A stretch of DNA of 64,000 nucleotides. It comes from Syncephalis plumigaleata. Taxonomy: Eukaryota > Zoopagomycota > Zoopagomycetes > Zoopagales > Piptocephalidaceae. The translations under genes were made by a program, and so were the position numbers. This document shows positions 1 through 11,725 of this stretch, in pieces. The DNA lies in assembly GCA_025201365.1 (NCBI GenBank), contig JAIXMF010000001.1:2046001-2110000 (forward strand), given 5' to 3'. Position 1 is the stretch's first letter, and each line of letters opens with the position of its first letter. The notes under the pieces were generated by a model. It did no database searches and was not told where the DNA came from. It saw only the letters and a program-made list of their open reading frames with translations.

Positions 1-1327
1 TTACTCGACATCTTAATGGTGTCAATGGTACATGAACACGTAAATGAGATGTGATGTGATCACGCTTATTGGTAGTCGTTTGACAGTCCTCCCAGCAACA
101 AGTTAAACAAAGATTACCGCGCGCATGTCGTCCCACATGATCATCACATAAATGTTGGTATAGCAATTCGGGTTCATAAAACTTGCGTGTGCATTGTTTC
201 CAACGACAATGGTAAAGACGTGCTCGTTTACGTTGAGAATCATTGCTACTACCGCTATTGCTATTACTACCAGTAATAGCAGTATCATTGTTATTCCTAA
301 TACTACCACTGCTACTACTAATCGGTGAATTCATACTATTCGCATCAAGTAGGAGAGTGGGTGCGCTACCGTGATGATTATGATAGAATGAATGCTGTCT
401 GCTGCCTATAGGTGAATTGGCAGATGAAGCGGAAAGTGGTTGCGGTGATGGATGAGCCGATGGAAAAGGTAACGATAAATGATGTTGATGTTGATGATGT
501 GGATGCGGATGTGCAGCAGCAGTAATAGAAGTAGCACTTGTATGCGTAGTAGCAGGTAGAATATGCACGCTTAGACTTGGTGGCATAGGAAGTACTGGTG
601 ATGCGGATGCAGTACGATTAGGTGTACTATGATAGCTGAACGTATTACTATTACTACTATCTGCCGATGGATGATGTGGTTCTAGTAAACTAGACAAGGA
701 AGGTAAAGGTGTATTATGTTGTGCGGATGATGATGATGATGATGATGCGGGTTGTTGTTGTTGTTGATGATGCGGCATTGTCGTAAAATAAGCATCTGTC
801 TGAATAGACAATGTTGGTGCTGCAGTAGATGATGTAGATGATGATGGCGGTGGTGTAGGTGTAGGAGGTGTATGAGGTGTAGTAGGACTAGTCACCATAG
901 ACATGCTTGTATTTGATAGATTGTTATAGTAGTAATGGCTATTACTGTTATTGTGGTTAGTCATCGTAGATATAGTCATAGGTGGGGAGGCAGAGCCCAT
1001 GGGTCGATCTAAAGGGCTTGGCAATGGCAATGACGACGAAGATGATGACGACGACAATGTCGAGAACACGGTCTGACTATGATTACGACGATGGTTGTGA
1101 TAATATTGATAATCGGTAGCCGTTGATATGAGACCAGGTTTATACTGCTGATGACACTCAGAATTGGGCTGTTGTAGCTGTTGAGTAGCAGTACTATTAC
1201 TAGTAGCAGTGGCTGTAAACGATTGATGAGGTGGCGATAATTGTCGCTTATACGGCGATGGTAAGCACTTCGAGAACGCAAGTTCTGAGACTTGCGGTTC
1301 AACAATATGTAAAAGCGACGACGACAT
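1..1327 (-). CDS. PacC/Rim101-like C2H2 zinc-finger transcription factor (copy A), 3' end cut by window
   Basis: One uninterrupted frame of 442 codons starts at the ATG at 1327 and runs off the left edge. Residues 1-370 are low complexity, with runs of Ser, Thr, Asn, His and Gln and a short poly-Gln. From about residue 374 two C2H2 fingers follow: the first begins CRWKQC and holds the segment [13 protein letters not shown]; the second holds [13 protein letters not shown]. These are hallmark sequences of PacC/Rim101, the fungal ambient-pH regulator that binds GCCARG in the nucleus after proteolytic activation. A basic stretch (QRKRAR) precedes finger one. The third finger expected of PacC would lie outside the window. 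The long N-terminal extension is unusual, since Dikarya PacC fingers start near residue 80. No intron or frame break was seen. Family assignment is firm; orthology against copy B is not resolved. Confidence 0.9.
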   Translation of the reverse strand, partial: MSSSLLHIVEPQVSELAFSKCLPSPYKRQLSPPHQSFTATATSNSTATQQLQQPNSECHQQYKPGLISTATDYQYYHNHRRNHSQTVFSTLSSSSSSSSLPLPSPLDRPMGSASPPMTISTMTNHNNSNSHYYYNNLSNTSMSMVTSPTTPHTPPTPTPPPSSSTSSTAAPTLSIQTDAYFTTMPHHQQQQQPASSSSSSSAQHNTPLPSLSSLLEPHHPSADSSNSNTFSYHSTPNRTASASPVLPMPPSLSVHILPATTHTSATSITAAAHPHPHHQHQHHLSLPFPSAHPSPQPLSASSANSPIGSRQHSFYHNHHGSAPTLLLDANSMNSPISSSSGSIRNNNDTAITGSNSNSGSSNDSQRKRARLYHCRWKQCTRKFYEPELLYQHLCDDHVGRHARGNLCLTCCWEDCQTTTNKRDHITSHLRVHVPLTPLRCRV

Positions 1328-3146
1328 AGTAGTTTAGAGTAAGGGGAACAAGCCGGACACACTACTGGTCAAAAGCTTTTCAATCAACGAATTCTGTTGA
1401 CCAGCGCGAATACTGTATATGTATGTATGTATGTATGTATATATGTATGTAATCAATAACTCCCTATAGAAATAAGAACAACAAGAACAGTATATAAGTA
1501 ACCTATTTGTTAAAACGCGATAGTTCTTTTTTCAATATGTGTAATTACGTGAGATATTTAGAAAGATACTGCCGTCATGACAGTAGTAAGGGTCATTCAA
1601 TAAATAAGAGTCAATGTACTGTATGTATCTGTTATGTTTGTATATAAATATATATATATCACTATAATATCAATATATCAATATATAATATATATATATG
1701 TAAATGTAAATAGATGTATCGCTTTAACTAGAACGCTTCACTGATATGCAATTAATCAATCAATCAATCAAGATACTGGCTGTTACTGCGCTATTCAAGT
1801 GTTATCGTAGAAGGACAAAAGGAACAAACAAACAAACAAGCATACATACGCGCACACAAACGATAGTAAAGTCGATGTAGTAGTAGTAGTAGTAGTAGTA
1901 ATGTGGTGCTGAACAAGGATAAGTAAGAGGTGGTGAGCGAGAAATGAGTAAGGGCGAAGGCGAGCAAGAGATGTGCAGGGACGCAAGTGATAGGTTATAA
2001 AGGAAGAAAGGAAAAAAAGAAGAGCCAAGCAAGAGAGGCAAGTATAGTGAAGCGTCACAAATCAAACAAGAAAGAAACAAGTTGAACTATTTTAAACCGT
2101 TGCTGTAAAAAAGCATGTGTCATGAATAATAGTAGTAATAATAGACACACACCCACGCACACCACAGGCTACAACAAAGTCACTATTCCACTAGTAATGA
2201 AAGATAGAGCTACTATTAGTAGTAGTAGAATAGTAATAGGAAGACAAGCAGTAGTAATCGATGAATAAATAGCAGTAGAAAAAGAAGAGAAGAGAAGCGC
2301 GCGCAGTTATATTTGTTTGTTTTTTCTTGCTATTTAACTACAAGCTTACGCTCAAGTCGTTGCAGCTCTTCTTTTATATAAGAAAAGAGTGTACAAGTGC
2401 GGAGCAACAATGCCACACACACACACACTGTGCGTATGTATCTGTGTATCTCTGTGTGAGTGTGTAAGGAGAGGAAAAAGACTACTCTTACTAGATTAAG
2501 ATAATGATGATATTACTGCTGATGATGATGATGATGATAGCCAAGAAAAAAGGGTGTGCACGGTAATTTGCTCCGAGTGACCTCACACACATACGCACGC
2601 ATACGCACACGACGTACACAGGGACAGCAGCACCACACACACACGTTTACATGTTACCATTTACCTTTTTTTACCTTCTACGCAGTACTTGATACGCCAA
2701 TATCAATTGGATTGACACTCTCGCGTATACTCTCACACACATCTACTAGAAGATAGATGATGGATATGCGTAGAATAATAAGGTAGAAGAACAGGTAAAA
2801 CTGGATTGACTATCCTTATTCACGGGGATTGGACCAGTGCAAAGGAAAGAAAGATGGAAAGAGCGATAGAATAGGCTGCATGATATGGAAGAACGTGGAT
2901 GGAACAGTAACAACAACAACAACAATGATCAATGTAGCCGAATAGAGCACCTATGGAATGGCTGAGAGAACTATTTTCGCCGAGATGCCGAGCATCAAGG
3001 GTGGGAAACGAAGCTAATAAAAGGGGAGTGACCAACCAAAAATGCAAGCATCATTTAAGGACGGTGTGTGTGTATGTATATATCCATAATAGACTACAAT
3101 GGTAGTAGTAGTAGTAGTAGTAATCTATTAGGCTACTATTCTATTT

Positions 3147-3170
3147 GTCTGTCTGTCTGTCTGTCTGTCT
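3147..3170. repeat. (GTCT)6 microsatellite
   Basis: Six perfect copies of GTCT, close to (AGT)n tracts at about 3098-3122; part of the microsatellite-rich intergenic region. Confidence 0.95.
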
Positions 3171-4226
3171 ACGACTACTATGCTTGTCGAATACATGTGT
3201 TGCAGATTCGCCTATTCATCATTTGATCGTGTTCTGATTTCTTCTAATTTACACAGGAGAGAAAGTAACCCGAATCATCATCATCATCATCGCCAATGGT
3301 AAAAGAGAAAAGGCGATGAGCAACATTTCGCATTGGCATATGTTTCTACTATCAGCAAATATAGATAGATAGAAAGATAGATAGATGTGGTAGTAAATGA
3401 TAATTATAGAATAGAATAGAATAGAATAACAAGAATAACAAGAGTAGCACACATTCGGTGGTGTGATGTACCTGCCTTTAGCTGCACTACCATACATGTA
3501 CACATGTACGTAAAGAAATAGAAAAAAAAGAAAACGTACATCCTTGGCAGTGAGCTAAGCCTATACAGACAGATTTGTGCGTTGATTGATACAGATACAA
3601 CATCGACAACATTGTAGTGACTCATTCAATCCATTTATAATAGTAATAGTAATAAGATATATAGATATATGTATACGTCACCATCATGATTACTACTACT
3701 ACTACTCATATTATTACGAATAGATTGATGACCATGTATAGGCGTTCACATAACATAGAATATCCTACACACGTATACATTGTATTCATGACGCCGAGCA
3801 AAGAAGCTGCATCGAACTAGATGCAGTGTCACGTCGATCCCATGTTATCGCAGTAATCCATTCCGTTTTCCGTTTTCTCCTCTTTCTCCCGTTCACTATC
3901 TTTTTACTTACCTTTCATTCAGTGTTATTCGAAGATAAGCGGTGACTGCACACGACGCGGTTAAACTGTAGAGACGCGTAATCGACCGATGCGAATATAC
4001 GCACGCTTGTGACTATTGCAGTGTGTTTTGCGTATCAATGACGTTACGCTACTAGTCTGACTGACTGGCTTATTGACTGGCTGACTAAAATTAAATAAAA
4101 AGTATTAGTAGTGTAGAGAGATGCAGATATGCAATACGCGAAAACTATGACGCCGTACACTCACACTAACAAAAAAAGAAAAAGTATAAAGAAGTTAAAG
4201 ATGTGCGTGTGCGCGACTGCTACAAG

Positions 4227-4248
4227 GAGAGAGAGAGAGAGAGAGAGA
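4227..4248. repeat. (GA)n microsatellite
   Basis: About eleven GA dinucleotides in intergenic DNA upstream of PacC copy A. Confidence 0.95.
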
Positions 4249-6080
4249 TACAAGAGCGGATAGGATGAGTAATCAACTGGTCAGTATTGAACGGGCAAAT
4301 ATTCAACCGAAAACTAAAAATGGTAGGAGAAATAGTCGTACCGGCATTCGCCGTTTAAATAAAGAAAAGTAGCAGTAAGTGAACGAGTCAACAAGTCAGT
4401 AAGTGAGTGAGCGGGTAAGTGAGTAAGCAAGTCAGTAACGGAATAACGGAATAACGGAATAAAAAGGAAAATAAGCGGGTAATAACTATTTAGCCAATCG
4501 ATGGGAACTTGACTTCTTGGCAACCAACGGAGACAAGGGTTCTTACTCGAATTGCTTGGCGTAGTTTGTAAAATGGTACTGTTCCGCTAGCCAATGTAGG
4601 AAATAAGGCGTCGTCGTAGATCGGGCTACGTCGAATACTAGTGTAAAAACGATTGAATCAGTCAGCCACAGTTAATCAAACGAGATCAAATGAGAAATGA
4701 GCGAATAAAGATGAATATATGTTTGTGTAGTAGATGTGCGTATATTGTGTGGATATGTGCGAGTATGTGTGTGTAGTGTGGATGCGCATGCAGCAAGTGC
4801 AACAGAATAGGATCAAATATAGGAAGAAGGGATGAGGCAGGACAAAGATGCTATTGCAGCAACCGTGCTTATATAAAGAAAAATAAGACTAGCTATTATC
4901 ACGTTGAACCAAGGCGTTTTACAATGACTGGTTTCAATGATGATGATCCTAATGACAATAATAATATGGCTTGGCGATAACACGTTCAATTACGCTGAAT
5001 GTATGAGATCAATGGATAGATAATTGAATGTAATAGCAAGCAAGGTAAGAAAGGTAAGAAAGGTAAGAAAGAGAAAGATTCTTGGCTGATACAAGTATAC
5101 TCGTGTACTTGTGTACAAGTGTTTATATGGTTATCGATTATAATTAGGTAAAACGATCAATTCTTCCGGAGGCCGAACCTATTAGGATCCAAAGTGTCAG
5201 ATCAGCCAAGTGTATGGGCGTGTGAGAGTGTAGGGAGTAGTAAGGATGCAACGTTGATGCTGATGGCAAAGAAATAGTTAGTAATAGTAGTGATAGTAGT
5301 AGTAGACACAAGGTAAACACGAGTAGTCATGGTATACGAAAGGAAGAAAGGCGTGTATGAGCGCATGTTTAATAAAAGTACATATGTACATCTGTATGTA
5401 TGTATGTGTTAAAGTGGTGTGGCGTGTTCTATGTGCTAATGGACATCATGATCATCATTGTCATCATCATCGACACACTCACGCTCGCAACTCCAATCAC
5501 AATTCTTGGCAAAACAAATATCCAGCCAATATTATCGCATTATATTACCGACCGTTATTAATAATAAAAACGAAATTTTGAAACAAAGCACCCGTCACAC
5601 TGTATACAATGCGATGTATATACCGTAGGCAAAAATAGAATTAATACTAATAATAAAACTAATAAAAATAACCGGAATATATATAAAAATGATAAAGAAT
5701 GAATAGGCGACTTTGATGTCAAAACAAATGGAATGGTCGGTGTGGAAGGAGAGTGAATGAGTGAGTGAGTGAAAACGAGGGAAGGTGGTAAGAGGAGAGA
5801 GAGAGAACTGGATGGGACACGGTTAGAACGTTGACTATTGAACGAGACACGGAGTAGACTTTGTTGTATTTGAAATGGCGGTGGTGTATAAAATTAGTAT
5901 CCACAAGGGTTGAGTCAAGGCGAAAGAGCAGTAATTAAAATAAGTGGCATGAGTCACGCGCGTGCACGTATAAATATATACACATGCCGAAAGAGAGAGG
6001 AAGAGAGACCGAGTACGAGTGCAAGCAAGGAAAGGAAAAGAGATGAACCGACACGCACACGCGCCCCCACACGCACTCAC

Positions 6081-6106
6081 ACATACATACATACATACAT
6101 ACATAC
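6081..6106. repeat. (ACAT)n microsatellite
   Basis: A perfect ACAT tetranucleotide tract of six and a half units in intergenic DNA. Confidence 0.95.
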
Positions 6107-8425
6107 AGATGTACGTGTGTACGTATACATCTACAAAAAGGAAGAGGAAGAGGACGAGAGAGAGAGAGAGCAAGGTACTTACTGATCTAGCACGTGTCCA
6201 CTATTATGTCCGCTAAGCCAGTACTTGTTTATCGTGTTGTTAATAGCGGACAGAATGTTAGAATTTACGAAACGATGACGAGATACTGAAAGAGAAAGGA
6301 AATGGTGAATTTATCCGTATCTGTACGGATTAATATCACGTCTGCTGTTACTACTGCTGTTACTGCTATAATCACGCGTGTACATACAAGGAGAACAAAG
6401 AGATACACTAACAGGATGTCGTTTGTTTACTATACAATGATGAAACGACAACGACGACAAATGGAAATGGCAATTTATTGATCAGTAATGGTTAGACACT
6501 GGCATAAACATGTTATTATAAGAAGTTGCCAATGAATGCGGTACATTATCACAGGAGAAGAAGAATGAAATGAAAGAAGGACGTGCATCTATGTCCGCTG
6601 GTTGCATCTGTAATCGTCATTGCTAACTTGGTGGCATGCCTGCTGCAGGATTATATCGTCACTATCATCATCAGCATCATCCGTAGTAGTATAAAGTATA
6701 GTTATATGATAGCACGAGCCAAGAAGAATACTGGCATTACATGCCACATTCGATAGAAATACTGTTGGATGCAACGCCAAGACTACTACTAATGTGCACA
6801 CACATGGAACGTGTATATGGTCCGGGTACTCTCTCCTAAGGGCGTGTGTGTGTGTGCATGCTTATATCCAGCTATATGTTACTACACGTCATCAAAGATC
6901 ATTCATTCATTGCTTCTTGAAAGCAAATCAATACATCGACGATGACGGGAAGGGGACTCCATTTTATTTCAACAATCATAAATGATCTATGATATTATTA
7001 TTATTTAGGTATCTCATTTCATCTACTAGGAAATAAGGATCATTGACGTATTTAGACATTGTTAACTGGGCACTCTTATCCGATGGATAGTTTACATTGT
7101 TAAAAGGGGGAATAGAATAGGCATTCATGCGAGTAGACTAGGCAAATGAAAAAGACGCAACTCAAATAGTAGGAGCAGTAATCATTGACTGGCAACTTTT
7201 AATGCATTACAATTGTAGTGATTTAGGGAAACTGTCATGAATGGTAATAATGACGATTATTACCAAGTAGATACAACTGCAGCATACGAGTATCGATTAC
7301 ATGGATGGCATTCGTGTATTCATAATAAATCCTAGTTAATTTATTATTACAAGATAAACGGAAACAAATAGGAGAAAATGCAGTGGAAATGAATGAATGT
7401 ACTATCGGCCCGATCATGCAGCATTATTTCCTACTTTATACAAGAACAAACATGGCAAGGTAACCTATGATTGATAGCAATGTAATAATAATACCTTGGC
7501 ATTATTACTATGATGATGCTGATTTTTTAGTTTTTGTAAACTAACCATTGTTGTTCGATATTATCTTATCATAATGGCACATAAACAAATTGTTATGACA
7601 TTACTTTGCTTAGTTGTATTGTTCCGCGTTTTTTAGGTTATGCATACCTATTACTCGGATAGTTGTTATTGCCGAGAACATGTCAAGCACATCATTTAGG
7701 ATTAACTATTGTGTGTATGCGTACACACACATAACGAGCATTTGAGTTATTGCATACTGCCATGCCTTGCGGAGCGTAGACATGCACAAGACTTTTAGGG
7801 AAAGCCAAGCTGATGTGTCTTCCTTCCACTCCCTTTTCTCTAGATGAGTGAAATGAAATGAATGGATTGGTATCCCTTGAATGAACGGGAATCGGCCATG
7901 TTCTAGACTGTTTGGCCAAGGCAATATGCATGCCACGAGCATGCAGATAAAGATTTCTTAATGGAAAGAGCTGGACTGTCATGCACCACTGCACTCACTC
8001 ACCCATCCTTCAATTCGTAGTAGTAGTAGTGCTATTAATAATAATGTGATATCATCGTAATTCATTTCTCGGTGAATCTGGTCGTGCGTAATCGTTTTCT
8101 TATCTCGAGTTCGGACATTGACCATGCCACCCTTCTCCAGTATTAATCACCAGAATATGAATATTGTCACACGTCATACTAGGATATTCAAGTTTTATCG
8201 TATAACTGACAAGACCTATTCTACTTCTTATAGATATAATCAAATAAATAAGAAAATGTAGACAACATATAACAATTATTGTCATTAGAACATGTAGATA
8301 TTACTGCTATTCATTCGAGAAACAAGATATATTAAATAGCGCATACGCACATGAACAAACAAAAAGAACATGCATATGCACAAAACTATAAGCTAAATCC
8401 TATTCAAGCAATCAGCAATGGTAGG

Positions 8426-9358
8426 CTACTGTGTAGCATCATGCTTATCCTTATTCATCGTAGAGGATTGCTCTATGTCACTACTACCACTACCATCATT
8501 ATTATCATCGCTGTTGTTGCTATTCGATGTTACTTCTCGTGCAAGGGAGCGTGCTTCCATAATTTGATCAACATGTTGGCGTAATCGATCAAGTACTTGA
8601 CGCATTTGCTCTGATTGTTCGTGTTTCGCATTGTTGTTATTGTTATTATCAGTCGATTCTTCAGGTAGTGTATCTGCATCCGATACATTTTGAGAATGAT
8701 TGGTGTCGGTTGTCGTTGTTGTTGCCCCCTCTGCTTCCGGTTTACTAGATGTAGATGTAGCACGCATTCGAGCCATACTATGACTCGTTTGCGTGTCGTA
8801 GCGTTTGGCAGCACGACTTGGTTTGGCAGTGTAACGTTTAATGCCATCCTTGCCCGTCGTGGCACCAGCACTGGCACTACTAGTACTAGAGGCTGCTGTT
8901 GACGTTGTGGTTGGCTTCGCACCGGCCACCATGTCTTCCGTGGAGGGATGTCGTGCATTCTTGCCGTCCAACACGGATGATGGCACAATACGTACCTGTT
9001 TCATCTTATCGATGATCGAGGACAGTACAGAATCGGATGACGACTCCTTCTTGCTAGTGCCAGCTAGATTAAGGCCCTTATCCAGCTTGACATAATTAGA
9101 GATGGCCGGCGGTATTGACGGAATGTACGGCACGGGCGATGCAACATTCACCTCACTAGTGGGTGGCGACAACGGGGCAATAAGCATTGATCCAAGAGTG
9201 CCGCTCTGGCCTGAGTTCATCATGTCGACCGTCTGCATCTCGAGTTGTTTCGTCAAGTGAATCTGACACGTTTGCAGTTGTGCCAGCTGATCCGATGGCG
9301 TATTACGAATGAGTTCCTCCAGTAGCACCGGATTAATGAGTGACATTTGCAATAACAT
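8426..9358 (-). CDS. Unrecognised Ser/Thr-rich protein, 310 aa
   Basis: A single open frame starts at the ATG at 9358 and ends at TAG. The first 60 residues look helical and Leu/Gln-rich (for example LINPVLLEELIRNTPSDQ). A long Ser/Thr/Ala low-complexity middle carries poly-Thr and poly-Asn runs and a basic patch (KPSRAAKRYD), and a likely short coiled coil lies near residues 255-280 (MRQVLDRLRQHVDQIMEA). I do not recognise a family. An acceptor-like TATGACTAG lies about 11 nt upstream of the ATG and a CAG/GTAATC site near 9585, so a 5'-UTR intron is possible. It lies between the two PacC-like genes in the same orientation. The length and consistent codon use argue that it is expressed, but no function can be given. 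Confidence 0.6.
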   Translation of the reverse strand: MLLQMSLINPVLLEELIRNTPSDQLAQLQTCQIHLTKQLEMQTVDMMNSGQSGTLGSMLIAPLSPPTSEVNVASPVPYIPSIPPAISNYVKLDKGLNLAGTSKKESSSDSVLSSIIDKMKQVRIVPSSVLDGKNARHPSTEDMVAGAKPTTTSTAASSTSSASAGATTGKDGIKRYTAKPSRAAKRYDTQTSHSMARMRATSTSSKPEAEGATTTTTDTNHSQNVSDADTLPEESTDNNNNNNAKHEQSEQMRQVLDRLRQHVDQIMEARSLAREVTSNSNNSDDNNDGSGSSDIEQSSTMNKDKHDATQ

Positions 9359-10300
9359 GGCATGTAAAACTAGTCATAAAAAGAAAGACAACAAGTTAGA
9401 TGGATAGACACGAGCAGTGCACAGAAACGCTAATAATGAACTCGCATGTATATTTGAAATATGTAAAACACAGGATATATATGATAACATACAGTTTGAG
9501 TATCTATCATAGAATTAAACATGTAGTAGTAATAGTAATAAAATTAAATACATCAAGAGAGAATAAATATCAAAGAGATTACCTGTAAGAAATCAAGTAA
9601 AGACAGGCAACAGTATCATGACTCTTTGCGATGAAGGTCATCGAAGGTGCTATTGAAAACATTCAAGAAAATAGCAATGAAAATGAGCATAATAGAAATA
9701 AAATGGAAATGCAAAAGATGACTGACATTGTATGGCAAACGCATGCTTGGACAATGAAGAAATGTAGAAATAAGGGTCTACCTATTCGTAGATGAAAGGG
9801 CAGAGAGCATACCGGAGATTATTCTTCATATAGCGATTAGTGTAACCACGCTATTCGCTTAGTACATCAAAATGATACGTGATATTCAAATAGCAACAAA
9901 AGGACTAGATGAACATAGAATAGTGATGCAACATGGACAAATAGCAACTGATCGCATTACGCAGCAACACCAAAAACAATAGCAATCATTGATAAAAAGA
10001 AGAAAGAAAGAAAGAAAACGCACAAAAATGAATCATATAAAGAGCGAGAAGAATAAAAAGAAAGGAATGAACGTGAGAGCGAGCGAGCGAGCAAGGATAT
10101 TGGTAATAGTAAAGAATGGCGCTACTCTTTAGATACGTCATCATCGTATAAACAACAAAAAACAAGCAATTCACCTTTCCTTCGCTTTCTACTCGTAGAA
10201 AACAAACGATTATAACGTAGTCACACACATGATATCATTCATCATTTTGACGAACTTCATGTGATGATAATGTTGACGCTAATGTACCAGCAGGGTGAGA
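9359..10300. other. Intergenic region between PacC copy B and the Ser/Thr-rich gene
   Basis: AT-rich, with no coding sequence that I can support. It probably contains the 3' end of the PacC copy B transcript and the leader, with a possible intron, of the gene at 8426-9358. No GCCAAG motif was seen, unlike the regions upstream of the two PacC genes. Confidence 0.6.
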
Positions 10301-11725
10301 TTATACACGAGATACTGGCAAAGCAGATGCCGAAGTAGCACGACGATGCACACCATTATTAGATGTATAATAAGGATGGTAATGATGGGTATGAGAATGA
10401 GTATGCGCACCTAATTGTTTACGCATTTGCGTTCGATAAGAAGAGGAATGCAATGACTCTGATGAATCGATCAAAGGATCCAAAGAGGATGCAAATGTCG
10501 TATTCACTATACTATTGCTAGTATTAGGATGATTAGTTAACGGTAAGGAGAGACTAGGACTACTACTATTCATCATAGGTGGATTTGTTATAAAATATGA
10601 GGGTAATTGTGGATGGTATGCGCGTGCCGTAACACTTGCTACCGGATAATTAGGTACGGAATGAGGACGAACCAATGGTATGGTAGTGGTGTACATCCAA
10701 TCATCTGACATTAAAGCACTATAACTGCCAGTATCACTATAAGATGTAGTAGGAGTAGTAGATGCAGTAATGGTATTAATGTTACCAATGTCGGATGTAG
10801 TCATCATGTAATGGGACGGAATCTTTGTGGATTCGACGTGATTACGATACGATAATGGAACATGCAAATGCGTCGATGAGGATGCACTCGCATTTATCAT
10901 ACCTGATGCCAATTCGGGATTAGTATACTGCTGGGTGGCTGCCACATGTAGGAATTGATTATAGACGTTGGATGCCGTTGGTGTTGGTAGATAACCATCG
11001 GGACCGGCTCCTAGCATGGTTGGATCAATCATGTCACCGGTAGCAGTGGTAGCAGGGAAGATAGCATGTTGTCCATCTAGTATATATAAGTGAATAAGTA
11101 AACAAGTAAATAAGTAAACAAGAGTAACGGCATTATCACGTTATAACTTACCATGGAATTCACCAGATGTCATCATTGCTAGTCCGGGTGACATGCCCGG
11201 TGCAGGCACGAAATGTTGCGATTGCATGCCCGGTGTCGACATGGGTGACGGTGGCAGACCATAAGCGGTATTCGATAATATGGCAGAATCAGGTGATCCA
11301 TAGGCTAATGGCAAATGACTAGCAGGATGAAGCTGATCATAATCCGTATGAGCGGGCGATTGTAACTTGTCGCGATGCGTATTCTCGTGTCGTTTCAAGT
11401 CGGACTGATGCTTGAAACGGGCCTCGCACATACCACAAGCGTACGGCTTATAGGAGAGATGGCTTTTTATATGCGAGATGAGATGATCGCGTTTCGACTT
11501 TGAAATGTTACACTCGGCCCATTGGCATTGTAGGCAAAGATTACCGGTAGCATTACGACCGACGTGTTCCTCCGTGACATGAATAAACAATTCCTCCGCG
11601 TTTAACATTTGTCTGCCACAGTCACGCCACTGACAATTTTGTGGGCCATCACCCGTACCGCTGCTATGCATCGTGCTATCCGATAAAGCTGGACTACCGA
11701 TGGATGACAATTCAAATGAAGCCAT
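10301..11725 (-). CDS. PacC/Rim101-like C2H2 zinc-finger transcription factor (copy B), 449 aa
   Basis: Two exons, 11725-11152 and 11076-10301, joined by a GTAAGT...CTAG intron in phase 1, give 449 codons plus TAA with no frame break. Three C2H2 fingers occupy about residues 31-118. Finger one starts CQWRDC and is followed by HVTEEHVGRNATGNLC; finger two has KRDHLISHIKSH; finger three has CGMCEARFKHQSDLKRHENTH, spelled here as CGMC...KRHENTH. The spacing and the EHVG/KRDH signatures are those of PacC/Rim101. The C-terminal 330 residues are Ser/Thr/Pro-rich and disordered, as expected for the regulated tail. It differs clearly from copy A (Q/S for CDDH-type residues, only 30 residues before the fingers), so the duplication is old. 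The region upstream (11726-14122) carries several PacC-type hexamers. Confidence 0.9.

Larger units (their letters stand above)
1328..8425. promoter_or_regulatory. Long intergenic region upstream of PacC copy A with many GCCAAG motifs
   Basis: About 7.1 kb without a recognisable gene; the open frames here are short and built from microsatellites. By eye I count fourteen GCCAAG hexamers (either strand), the core PacC/Rim101 target, starting at 2024, 2540, 3543, 4516, 4555, 4970, 5081, 5205, 5505, 6718, 6776, 7495, 7804 and 7915. Around two are expected by chance at this base composition. The first kilobase upstream of the start codon is pyrimidine-rich on the sense strand. Binding and function are inferred, not shown. 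Confidence 0.55.

Noticed and set aside
7692-7994. A 100-residue minus-strand frame upstream of PacC copy A
   Set aside because: It has no recognisable domain or splice context and sits among GCCAAG motifs in a region that looks regulatory; chance opening is likely.
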